DNA of 6,458 nucleotides from SIG622 sp045604705 (GTDB lineage Bacteria; Bacillota; Clostridia; Oscillospirales; CAG-382): the NCBI GenBank assembly GCA_045604705.1, contig JAZUOO010000010.1, positions 1 to 6,458 on the forward strand, read 5' to 3'. The notes under the pieces were generated by a model. The model was not told where the DNA came from. It did not search any database and saw nothing but the letters and a program-made list of their open reading frames with translations. Shown piece by piece: positions 1-6,411 of this stretch. The first letter of the stretch is position 1. Every line of letters starts with the position of its first letter. Made by a program: the position numbers and the translations under genes.

Positions 1-1284
1 AAATGGGTTATCATAGACGATATGTGGGGCGACGTAAGAGATTTTTATGATGCAAAATACGAAACGCGTGATGAAATGTTCGAGGTAATGCACGCCGCAA
101 AGCTTTATTCAAAGGAAGCGGACGTAAGAAGATTTCCAAACGGATTAAAAGCTTGTGTCGCTATGATAAAAGAAAAAGGCTACAAGGTTGGTATGTGGCA
201 TCCCACAACCGGTTACTGGATGGGCATTGACCCGGACGGAGACTTGTATAAGGAATGTAAGGACTTGCTTATACAGAGTGATTCGGGAAGATATATCCAC
301 GACTATAAGAGGGAAAAATCTTATCTTTACTACAATTTGATGCACGACTTTTACAGAGAATGTGATGTTGACTTTGTGAAAATAGATAATCAGAGTATGA
401 TGTCAAGACTGTATAAGGGACTTGATTCAATCGGCAAGATTGCAAGGGAATATCACGACGGTATGGAGGCATCTGTCGGTCAGCATTTTGATAACAATGT
501 GATTAACTGTATGGGAATGTCAAGCGAGGATATGTGGAACAGAACCGTCAGCGCGGTTTCAAGATGCAGCTCTGATTTCTTGCCGGAAAGTGCAGCGTGG
601 TTTAAGAGGAACACGATTAAATGTGCATATAATTCAGCCGTGCAGGGACAGTTGTATTACTGCGACTGGGATATGTGGTGGTCGGATGACGGTCAGGCTG
701 TTAAAAACAGTATATTAAAGGCTGTCAGCGGCGGACCGATATATCTTAGCGATGAGCTTGACAGAAGTATCCGTGATGTTATTATGCCGCTTGTCCTGAA
801 TGACGGAAGAATTTTAAGATGCGACAGGCCCGGAATGCCATCGGTGGATTGTCTTACCAATAATCCTGTTAAATCAAAGGAAATATTTAAGCTCCAGAAT
901 ATATGCGGCAATAGCGGCGTAATTGCAGTATTCAACTTTGATGAGGATAACAATGAGGTGAAGGGTAGTGTATCACCGGGTGATGTTTATGGGATACAAG
1001 GCGATGAATTTGTATTGTATGAGCATTTCTCAGGTGAATATACAATCCTCAAAAAGGATGAAAAAATAGATATTACTCTGAAAAATCAGGATGAGTATAA
1101 ATTATATATTATTGTTCCTGTTACCAATGGTTTTGCTCCGATAGGAAGAATTGATAAATTCATTTCGCCCGGAACAATTAAGGCAGTAGTAAATGAAAGC
1201 ATTGAGCTGTACGAAGACGGCGACTATGCCTATGTAAAGGATGGCAAGCTGATTATCGTCAGGAAGAAATACAATAACAATTAA
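1..1284 (+). CDS. Raffinose synthase/alpha-galactosidase-like glycosidase (GH36-related), 5'-truncated
   Basis: The reading frame is open from base 1 (KWVIIDDMWGD...), so the ATG at 22 is internal and the true start lies upstream; 427 residues are visible. Numbering from base 1, the features match the raffinose synthase/Sip1 branch of GH36: an IIDD strand at residues 4-7, a WHPTTGYWMGIDP segment near base 198, VKID with the presumed nucleophile Asp129 (bases 385-387), RCSSDFLP with the presumed acid/base Asp192 (bases 574-576), DWDMWW at 222-227 and GGPIYLSDE at 244-252. Residues from about 285 onward look like a C-terminal beta-sandwich. Plant relatives move galactose from galactinol to sucrose or hydrolyse alpha-galactosides; the bacterial ones are mostly uncharacterised, so alpha-galactosidase activity is an inference. 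No signal peptide can be judged because the N-terminus is missing (roughly 200 or more residues by comparison with the family). It sits 27 nt upstream of the flavoprotein gene and is probably co-transcribed with it. The family call is good; substrate and transferase-versus-hydrolase activity are open. Confidence 0.86.
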   Translation, partial: KWVIIDDMWGDVRDFYDAKYETRDEMFEVMHAAKLYSKEADVRRFPNGLKACVAMIKEKGYKVGMWHPTTGYWMGIDPDGDLYKECKDLLIQSDSGRYIHDYKREKSYLYYNLMHDFYRECDVDFVKIDNQSMMSRLYKGLDSIGKIAREYHDGMEASVGQHFDNNVINCMGMSSEDMWNRTVSAVSRCSSDFLPESAAWFKRNTIKCAYNSAVQGQLYYCDWDMWWSDDGQAVKNSILKAVSGGPIYLSDELDRSIRDVIMPLVLNDGRILRCDRPGMPSVDCLTNNPVKSKEIFKLQNICGNSGVIAVFNFDEDNNEVKGSVSPGDVYGIQGDEFVLYEHFSGEYTILKKDEKIDITLKNQDEYKLYIIVPVTNGFAPIGRIDKFISPGTIKAVVNESIELYEDGDYAYVKDGKLIIVRKKYNNN

Positions 1285-1298
1285 AAGTATAAACAAGT

Positions 1299-1304
1299 AA
1301 GGAG
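1299..1304 (+). promoter_or_regulatory. Ribosome binding site for the FAD oxidoreductase gene
   Basis: AAGGAG lies 7 nt before the ATG at 1312, in the 27-nt gap after the glycosidase stop. The gap is too short for an obvious promoter plus leader, which supports co-transcription with the upstream gene. Confidence 0.8.
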
Positions 1305-1311
1305 AAGAAAA

Positions 1312-2736
1312 ATGAAAGACTTTTTATTTGATATGGTTGCCTCAGAGCTTGAAGATGCGGTAGGCAGAGAGAATTGTTCGACAAGAACTATTGATAAAAT
1401 AACACATAGCGTAGACTATTTCTGGCTGTCAAGAATGTGGTCAGACAGAGGTTTGAGAATGCCTGAGGGAGATTTCATTGTAGCCCCGAAGGATGCAAAA
1501 GAGGTTAGTGCAGTTTTAAAGATTGCAAATTACTATAAAATTCCCGTAACAACCTGGGGCGCAGGCGGCGGTACACAGGGTGGTGCAATTCCGGTATGCG
1601 GCGGTATTGTTCTTGACACAAAGAGAATGAACAAGATTTACGACGTAAATGAGCAGGGAATGTACATAGAGTGCGGCACAGGTGCAATCTACAAGCACAT
1701 CGAGTGGGCAGCAAACGAAAGAGGATATGCAACAATGCACTATCCGTCATCACTTACTTGCTCAACAGTGGGTGGCTTCCTTGCACACAGAGGTATCGGT
1801 GTATCATCAACAAAGTATGGTAAGATAGACGATATGGTGCTCCAGATGGAGGTAGTATTACCGAACGGTGATATAATCGAAACATCACCGGCACCGAAGC
1901 ACGCAGCAGGTCCGGACCTTAACCAGATATTTATCGGTTCAGAGGGAACATTGGGAGTTATGACAAAGGCACAGATGCGAATTTATGAGCAGCCTGAATC
2001 AAGACAGTTCAGAGGCTTTTTGTTCCAGAATATGACAGATGCATTCAATGCATCAAGAGAGCTTTTACAGAAGTTCAAGCCATCGGTAATGCGTTTGTAT
2101 GACGAGGCAGAAACAGCTTCTTTAATCAAGAAGATTGTCGGAGTAGAGAAGAAGGGTGCATTTATGAACATCGCTATCGAGGGTGTTAAGGAAATGGCAG
2201 ACCTCGAAATGAAGATACTTCTTGAAACATTCGGAAAATACGGTGCAGAGGACTTAGGCTCAGAATACGGCGAGAAGTGGTGGAAGGAGAAGATAACATT
2301 CTTCTATCCGGGACATATGATGGATATTCCGCAGTGCTTCGGAACAATGGACACAATCGCACCGTATGACAAGATAGAGAAGATATACTGGGCAATGAAG
2401 GAAGCAATTGAAACAAACTTCCCGCAGGCAAAGTTTATCGCACACTTCTCACACTGGTATGAATGGGGCTGTATGATTTATGACAGATTTATCGTAGATG
2501 GGGACAAGGTACCGCAGGACCCGCACGAGGCATTAAGACTCCATAACGCAATCTGGAATTGCGGAGTAAGAGCAGCGCTTGCAAACGGCGGTGTAGTAAA
2601 TGACCATCACGGCGTAGGTATCAAGCTTGGCAGACTTATGAAGGAACAGTATGGACCGGCAATGCAGGTGTTTGAGGGAATAAAGAAGCAGCTTGACCCG
2701 AACGGAATAATGAACCCGTTCAAGCTTGGATTATAA
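1312..2736 (+). CDS. FAD-binding oxidoreductase (GlcD / alkyl-DHAP synthase-like, VAO/PCMH superfamily)
   Basis: A 474-residue cytoplasmic flavoprotein with no signal peptide or membrane segment. The N-terminal PCMH-type FAD domain covers about residues 52-228, with the glycine-rich loop WGAGGGTQGGA (82-92), a PSSLTCSTVGG pyrophosphate/flavin segment (145-155) and the IGSEGTLGV motif (208-216). The C-terminal cap domain (about 229-474) carries KWWKEKITFFYPGH (322-335), DHHGVG (431-436) and the family ending LDPNGIMNPFK (461-471). The double-His HHGVG and the WW...FFYPGH stretch resemble alkyldihydroxyacetonephosphate synthase more than classic glycolate oxidase GlcD, which has EHGVG. No His is seen at the usual covalent-flavin position in the glycine loop, so FAD is probably non-covalent. 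Relatives oxidise 2-hydroxyacids, alditols or sugar lactones, or act on DHAP esters. The next gene encodes an Fe-S partner, so the pair is presumably a dehydrogenase passing electrons to Fe-S clusters rather than to O2. The substrate is unknown; given the inositol-type genes downstream, a cyclitol or an inositol-pathway intermediate is plausible. Confidence 0.9.
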   Translation: MKDFLFDMVASELEDAVGRENCSTRTIDKITHSVDYFWLSRMWSDRGLRMPEGDFIVAPKDAKEVSAVLKIANYYKIPVTTWGAGGGTQGGAIPVCGGIVLDTKRMNKIYDVNEQGMYIECGTGAIYKHIEWAANERGYATMHYPSSLTCSTVGGFLAHRGIGVSSTKYGKIDDMVLQMEVVLPNGDIIETSPAPKHAAGPDLNQIFIGSEGTLGVMTKAQMRIYEQPESRQFRGFLFQNMTDAFNASRELLQKFKPSVMRLYDEAETASLIKKIVGVEKKGAFMNIAIEGVKEMADLEMKILLETFGKYGAEDLGSEYGEKWWKEKITFFYPGHMMDIPQCFGTMDTIAPYDKIEKIYWAMKEAIETNFPQAKFIAHFSHWYEWGCMIYDRFIVDGDKVPQDPHEALRLHNAIWNCGVRAALANGGVVNDHHGVGIKLGRLMKEQYGPAMQVFEGIKKQLDPNGIMNPFKLGL

Positions 2737-2737
2737 T

Positions 2738-2744
2738 AGGGAGG
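2738..2744 (+). promoter_or_regulatory. Ribosome binding site that fixes the Fe-S subunit start at 2753
   Basis: AGGGAGG ends 8 nt before the ATG at 2753. An in-frame TTG at 2726 would give a protein nine residues longer, but that start would overlap the flavoprotein gene and place this Shine-Dalgarno inside the coding region. The ATG at 2753 is therefore the better start. Confidence 0.85.
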
Positions 2745-2752
2745 TAAGAGAT

Positions 2753-3823
2753 ATGCAATTCACACAGAAATCAAAAGAACATATAGATGCTTGTCGATTC
2801 TGCTGGATGTGCCACCATGTGTGTCCAATCGGAAATGCAACAGGCCTGGAGAGAAATACAGCAAGAGCAAGAGCATTGGGACTTTCGCTTGTAATGAGAG
2901 ATGCAATTGAATACTCAGACGATATAATAAACAACGTATATGAATGTTCACTTTGCGGTGGCTGTATGACAGACTGCGTAACAGGCTGGGACCCGGTTAT
3001 GTTTACAAGAGAAGCAAGACTTGGTGCGGCACTTGACGGAAAGCTTCCCGAATACATAACAAAGCTTATCACAAATCTTCAGGAAACAGGTAATATTATG
3101 GGAGCAAAGAATGAGAATAAGATTCCTGAGTTCCCGAATAGTGATATACTCTTCTTCACAGGTGAGAATACAAGAGCAAACGGTTGTGCAAGGGAAGCAG
3201 CAGAGCTTCTTAAAAAGGCAGGCGTGGATTACACAATTTTAGCTGATGAGCCGAACAGCGGCTACACACTTGATTTTATGATTGGTGCGGCAGCAGAAAC
3301 AAAGGCAGTTATGGAAGAGTGTGCAAAGGTTTTAAATAGCTACAAGAAGGTAGTTTGCTATGACCCGGCAGACGCAAAGGTAATGATGCGTGAGTATAAG
3401 GAATGGGGAATAGAATTAAAGGCAGAGGTTGTAACATTTACAGCATTTATTGCAGAGCTTATCCGTGACGGAAAGCTTGCAGTAAAGAATGCAGGACTCA
3501 AATTAACACCGCAGGACAGCCCGCTTCTTGCAAGAGATTTAGAAGAGGTTGAGCCGATAAGAGAAATCCTTTCAGCTTGCGGAACAGTGAATGAGATGCT
3601 TTTAAATAAGGAATACACAATGCTTGCCGGAAACTATGTAATGAATAACTATATGCCTGACGTAATGAAAAAGGTAGCCCGGAACAGATGGATAAACGCA
3701 AAGAATGTTGATGCAAAGGTAGTTGTAACAGCAAGCCCGGCAGAATATGAAATGCTTTTGGCAACAAAGCCGGAGGGAATTGAACTTAAAAAGCTTGAGG
3801 AGGTTGTTGCAGAATGCTTGTAA
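2753..3823 (+). CDS. GlcF/HdrB-like Fe-S oxidoreductase subunit with degenerate CCG domains
   Basis: A 356-residue soluble protein and probable electron-transfer partner of the flavoprotein 16 nt upstream. The N-terminus has two complete ferredoxin-type motifs: C14-x2-C17-x2-C20-x3-C24-P and C65-x2-C68-x2-C71-x3-C75, so two [4Fe-4S] clusters are expected. The rest (about 131-356) follows the layout of the two CCG (cysteine-rich, DUF224) domains of GlcF, LutA and HdrB, but the cluster-binding cysteines are gone. Where CCG is expected there is NSG (168-170); CPxC is replaced by DPAD (204-207) and SPAE (328-331); the HDPCHLGR block has become QDSPLLAR (254-261); and the second CCG block reads LAGNYVMNN (291-299). 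Scattered cysteines (145, 190, 202, 276) do not rebuild the motif. The protein should carry electrons through the ferredoxin-like clusters but is unlikely to bind the non-cubane cluster of HdrB. The ATG at 2753 is chosen on its Shine-Dalgarno. The gene overlaps the aldolase gene by 10 nt. The family call is firm; the acceptor is unknown. Confidence 0.9.
   Translation: MQFTQKSKEHIDACRFCWMCHHVCPIGNATGLERNTARARALGLSLVMRDAIEYSDDIINNVYECSLCGGCMTDCVTGWDPVMFTREARLGAALDGKLPEYITKLITNLQETGNIMGAKNENKIPEFPNSDILFFTGENTRANGCAREAAELLKKAGVDYTILADEPNSGYTLDFMIGAAAETKAVMEECAKVLNSYKKVVCYDPADAKVMMREYKEWGIELKAEVVTFTAFIAELIRDGKLAVKNAGLKLTPQDSPLLARDLEEVEPIREILSACGTVNEMLLNKEYTMLAGNYVMNNYMPDVMKKVARNRWINAKNVDAKVVVTASPAEYEMLLATKPEGIELKKLEEVVAECL
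3797..3803 (+). promoter_or_regulatory. Ribosome binding site for the aldolase gene, inside the Fe-S gene
   Basis: GAGGAGG ends 10 nt before the ATG at 3814 and lies within the last codons of the Fe-S subunit gene. The start lies 7 nt before that gene's stop, suggesting translational coupling. Confidence 0.75.
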
Positions 3824-4653
3824 CATTAAAAGAAGTTATTGATATAGCAGAAAAAGGCGGATTCTGTATCCCGGCATTTAATGTGTATAATACAGAAACG
3901 GTAATGGGAGTGGTAAAAGCGGCAGAGGAAGCAAAGGCACCTATCATTATTCAGGTTTATCCGAGACTTTTAAATGAAGAGGTCGGCTATTACCTTTGCC
4001 CGGCAATAGTAGCTGCGGCAAGAAAGGCAAGCGTTCCTGTTTGTTTCCACCTTGACCACGGTCCGTCAGAATTAGAGGTACAAAAAGCTCTCCGCTGGGG
4101 TGCAACAGGCATAATGTATGATGGCTCAGTTCATCCGTTTGAGGAGAATGTTGCAAACACAAAGCACATTGTAGACATCTGTGGCAGTATCGATATCAGT
4201 GTTGAAGGTGAGCTTGGTCACGTGGGCAGTGTAAACGATGATGCAATGGATGATTTTACAGACCCGGCAGAAGCGGCAGAGTTCGTAAAGAGAACGGGAG
4301 TTACCTGCCTTGCCGTGTTAATAGGTAATGCACACGGTCACTATAAGAAGACACCGAAGATTGATATAGACAGAATAAAGGCAATAAGAGAAGCAACGGG
4401 TGGAATTCCGCTTGTACTTCACGGCGGCTCGGGAATTCCTGATGACCAGGTAAAGGCGGCAATAAAGGCAGGAATCCGTAAGATGAATATAGGAACTGAC
4501 GTATGCTGTGCGTTTGCTGAGGGAACAAAGGAAATATTGGACGATCCGAACAGAAGCCTTGCAGTAGACTTGTTTATGAAGAAGCCGATCGACACAGTCA
4601 AGGAGATGGCACTTGATAAGATCAAGCTTGTAGGAGCAGACGGAAAGGCGTAA
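3814..4653 (+). CDS. Class II zinc-dependent ketose-bisphosphate aldolase (IolJ/GatY/FbaA family)
   Basis: A 279-residue protein of normal length for the short class II aldolases. Visible active-site elements are IPAFNVYN (19-26), HLDHG (79-83) with the catalytic Asp81 and zinc ligand His82, EGELGHVG (131-138), the zinc-ligand His174 in IGNAHGHY (170-177), His203 in LHGGSGIP (202-209), and the phosphate-binding NIGTD late in the barrel. The C-terminal ending VGADGKA resembles Bacillus IolJ (FGSAGKA). Family members split fructose-1,6-bisphosphate, tagatose-1,6-bisphosphate or, in the case of IolJ, 2-deoxy-5-keto-gluconate 6-phosphate into DHAP and an aldehyde. The neighbouring kinase and IolB genes favour the IolJ role, giving malonate semialdehyde plus DHAP, but sequence alone does not settle the substrate. 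One small oddity is Asn172 where many members have Thr or Ser before AHG/SHG. The start overlaps the Fe-S gene and is only 3 nt from the kinase gene at the other end, so the genes are probably translationally coupled. The enzyme is cytoplasmic. Confidence 0.92.
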   Translation: MLVTLKEVIDIAEKGGFCIPAFNVYNTETVMGVVKAAEEAKAPIIIQVYPRLLNEEVGYYLCPAIVAAARKASVPVCFHLDHGPSELEVQKALRWGATGIMYDGSVHPFEENVANTKHIVDICGSIDISVEGELGHVGSVNDDAMDDFTDPAEAAEFVKRTGVTCLAVLIGNAHGHYKKTPKIDIDRIKAIREATGGIPLVLHGGSGIPDDQVKAAIKAGIRKMNIGTDVCCAFAEGTKEILDDPNRSLAVDLFMKKPIDTVKEMALDKIKLVGADGKA

Positions 4654-4656
4654 AAT

Positions 4657-5568
4657 ATGGCAAAGATAGTTGGAATAGGTGCAAATGTGTTTGATACACT
4701 CTATACTGTCCCCGAATATCCGACCGAAGATACCAAAATGCGTGCAGATGCAGTAAAAGTAAGCGGTGGCGGACCTTGTGCAACAGGTCTTGTCGCTGCT
4801 TCAAAGCTCGGACAGAGCAGTGCGTTTATCGGCAATTTAAGCGATGATAACGGTGCAAAATTCCTTATGGACGATTTTAAAAGGTACGGTGTTGATACAG
4901 CCTACATTAAAATCAAGCCCGGATATGATACATTTTGCTCATGTATATGGCTGGCAAAGGCTACGGCATCAAGAACCTGTGTGTTTAACAGAGGCAACGT
5001 GCCGCCAACTGAAATTGACACAGACTCAGAAAAAGCAATAGCAAATGCTCAGGTGTTAATGGTTGACGGAAATGATATGGATGCGGCAATTAAGGGCGCA
5101 AAGATTGCAAAGGAAAACGGTACAAAGGTGTTATACGATGCCGGAGGCCTGTATGAGGGAGTAGAAAATCTTCTGCCGTATGCTGATATTTTAATACCGT
5201 CAGAGGAATTTGCAATCGGACATACAAACGCAAAAACAGCCGAAGAAGCAGCTAAGCTGTTATTTAACAAGTATTCGCCTGAGGTTGTGGTAATTACCCA
5301 GGGCAAGAACGGCGGTATTATCTATGACGGCGAGAAAACAGAAAGCTATCCGGCATTTTTGGTTGATGCAGTTGATTCAAACGGTTCGGGCGATGTTTTC
5401 CACGGTGCATTTGCATTTGCGGTGACAAGCAATATGGACTATAAAAAGGCGTGTGTATTTTCAAGTGCGGTATCGGCACTTAAATGCACAAAGGTCGGTG
5501 CAAGAGAAGGTGTGCCGACATATGAAGAAACAATAAACTTCTTGAAGGAGCGTGGAGTAAATGTTTAA
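4657..5568 (+). CDS. PfkB-family carbohydrate kinase, probable sugar (keto-acid) kinase
   Basis: A 303-residue ribokinase-fold kinase. The N-terminal sugar-binding signature is SGGGPCATG (36-44), the ATP-side segment VITQGKNGG is at 212-220, and the anion-hole/catalytic motif is DSNGSGDVFHGAF (240-252) with catalytic base Asp246. Position 181-185 reads PSEEF instead of the usual pNxxE. GGGP...ATG plus a DVFHGAF ending resembles the sulfofructose kinase (YihV)-type subgroup more than canonical IolC, which has GGSPANIA and is longer. By position, between an IolJ-like aldolase and IolB, it would phosphorylate 2-deoxy-5-keto-gluconate at C6 (the IolC reaction). Other options are a fructose/tagatose phosphate or sulfofructose kinase; no other sulfoglycolysis gene is seen here. 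It starts 3 nt after the aldolase stop, with GGAAAGG at 4642-4648 as a modest Shine-Dalgarno, and its 3' end overlaps iolB by 8 nt. The family is certain; the substrate is moderate at best. Confidence 0.9.
   Translation: MAKIVGIGANVFDTLYTVPEYPTEDTKMRADAVKVSGGGPCATGLVAASKLGQSSAFIGNLSDDNGAKFLMDDFKRYGVDTAYIKIKPGYDTFCSCIWLAKATASRTCVFNRGNVPPTEIDTDSEKAIANAQVLMVDGNDMDAAIKGAKIAKENGTKVLYDAGGLYEGVENLLPYADILIPSEEFAIGHTNAKTAEEAAKLLFNKYSPEVVVITQGKNGGIIYDGEKTESYPAFLVDAVDSNGSGDVFHGAFAFAVTSNMDYKKACVFSSAVSALKCTKVGAREGVPTYEETINFLKERGVNV
5545..5550 (+). promoter_or_regulatory. Ribosome binding site for iolB, inside the kinase gene
   Basis: AAGGAG lies 10 nt before the ATG at 5561, within the last codons of the kinase gene. 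A second weak GGAG (5554-5557) sits too close to the start to be preferred. The 8-nt overlap with the kinase suggests coupled translation. Confidence 0.65.
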
Positions 5569-6346
5569 AAGAAGCTGGAACAAGAAATTCGGAAAGTCTG
5601 AAATATATAAATCAGAAGACAGCTTTTGCCAGAATGTGGAGATAGATATGGTACGTCTTTCGGACGGACAGACCAAGGTATATTCGGAAACTGACAAAGA
5701 ATTCGGACTCCTTATCTTAGGCGGAAAATGCACAGTAGAGGGCAAGGACTTCAAGTACGAAAACATAGGCGAGAGAGAAACGGTATTTGACGGAAATGCA
5801 ACCTGTGTATATGTTCCGAGAAATACAGAGTTCACAATAACAGGTGTTGGTGAGGTTTCAATCGCAGTAACCAAATGCCCGTCAGCGAACGACCATAAGC
5901 CGGTACTGATAAAGCCTAATGATGTAGTTGTAAAAGAGCTTGGAAAGCCGGGCTGGCAAAGAACGGCTGCATTTATTCTTGATGAAAGAACAGAGGCAGA
6001 CCAGATATATATCGGCGAAGCGTGGATAGAGGGCGGACAGTGGTCAAGCTACCCGCCGCATAAGCACGACGATATGAATATGCCGACAGAGGCAAACACA
6101 GAAGAGATATATTACTTTGAGTTTGATAAGCCGAAGGGCTTTGGTATCCAGAAGGTGTACACAATGGAGGGTGACATTGACGAAACATATACAGTTAAGT
6201 CAGGTGACTTTGTGGAGATACCGAGAGGTTATCATCCGTACCATTGCGCACCGGGATACAAGGGTTATATGCTGTGGATAATGGCAGGTCCTGTAAGAGG
6301 CTTCTATATGACAACTGATGAGGAACATGCGTGGTTGAATAAGTAA
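5561..6346 (+). CDS. iolB: 5-deoxy-glucuronate isomerase (IolB/KduI cupin family)
   Basis: A 261-residue double-cupin protein, close to the usual IolB length of about 270. The C-terminal cupin is strongly IolB-like: SYPPHKHD (163-170) with metal-ligand candidates His167 and His169, EEIYYFEF (181-188) with a Glu ligand candidate at 181/182, KGFGIQKVYT (192-201), DETY (207-210), and PRGYHPYHCAPGY (221-233) with His225 as the fourth ligand candidate, followed by MAGPVRGFY (241-249). The N-terminal half (about 1-115) is the less conserved first cupin, which lacks an obvious ligand set. IolB isomerises 5-deoxy-D-glucuronate to 2-deoxy-5-keto-D-gluconate (IolB B. subtilis naming) in the cytosol, the step before the kinase. 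KduI (5-keto-4-deoxyuronate isomerase) belongs to the same fold family, but the HKHD...EEIYYF...RGYHP set points to IolB. This gene is the strongest evidence that the operon concerns inositol. It is the last gene before a terminator-like hairpin. Confidence 0.93.
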   Translation: MFKRSWNKKFGKSEIYKSEDSFCQNVEIDMVRLSDGQTKVYSETDKEFGLLILGGKCTVEGKDFKYENIGERETVFDGNATCVYVPRNTEFTITGVGEVSIAVTKCPSANDHKPVLIKPNDVVVKELGKPGWQRTAAFILDERTEADQIYIGEAWIEGGQWSSYPPHKHDDMNMPTEANTEEIYYFEFDKPKGFGIQKVYTMEGDIDETYTVKSGDFVEIPRGYHPYHCAPGYKGYMLWIMAGPVRGFYMTTDEEHAWLNK

Positions 6347-6354
6347 TATGAAAC

Positions 6355-6391
6355 GCAGGCGTGCGACGTAATGTCTGCATGCCTGCTTTTT
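6355..6391 (+). terminator. Rho-independent terminator after iolB
   Basis: GCAGGCGTGC (6355-6364) pairs with GCATGCCTGC (6377-6386) to give a 10-bp stem with a single G-U pair. Inside the loop, GAC (6365-6367) and GTC (6373-6375) can add three more pairs. Five T residues follow at 6387-6391. It begins 8 nt after the iolB stop and would end the operon transcript, possibly with some readthrough into the next gene. Confidence 0.85.
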
Positions 6392-6411
6392 ATCAGAAGG
6401 AGTGGAGAGGT

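Noticed and set aside
22..24. ATG as the start of the glycosidase gene
   Set aside because: The frame is open to base 1 and the upstream residues (KWVIIDD) are part of a conserved barrel strand, so the gene is truncated by the window edge.
1285..1311. Internal promoter between glycosidase and flavoprotein genes
   Set aside because: The gap is 27 nt and is largely taken up by the Shine-Dalgarno; no -35/-10 pair could be made out.
2726..2752. TTG start for the Fe-S subunit nine codons upstream
   Set aside because: It lies inside the end of the flavoprotein gene and would place the AGGGAGG Shine-Dalgarno within the coding region; the ATG at 2753 has correct spacing.
4844..5041. 65-codon open frame on the + strand inside the kinase gene
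   Set aside because: It is out of frame with a clearly conserved kinase, and its translation shows no family motifs; treated as a shadow frame.
4657..5568. Sulfoglycolysis operon, suggested by the YihV-like kinase
   Set aside because: No sulfoquinovosidase of the GH31 type, sulfoquinovose isomerase or sulfolactaldehyde reductase is seen, the aldolase is class II, and IolB points to inositol instead.
5461..5874. 137-codon open frame on the minus strand spanning the kinase/iolB junction
   Set aside because: It is antisense to two well-supported genes and shows no recognisable protein motif or convincing Shine-Dalgarno.
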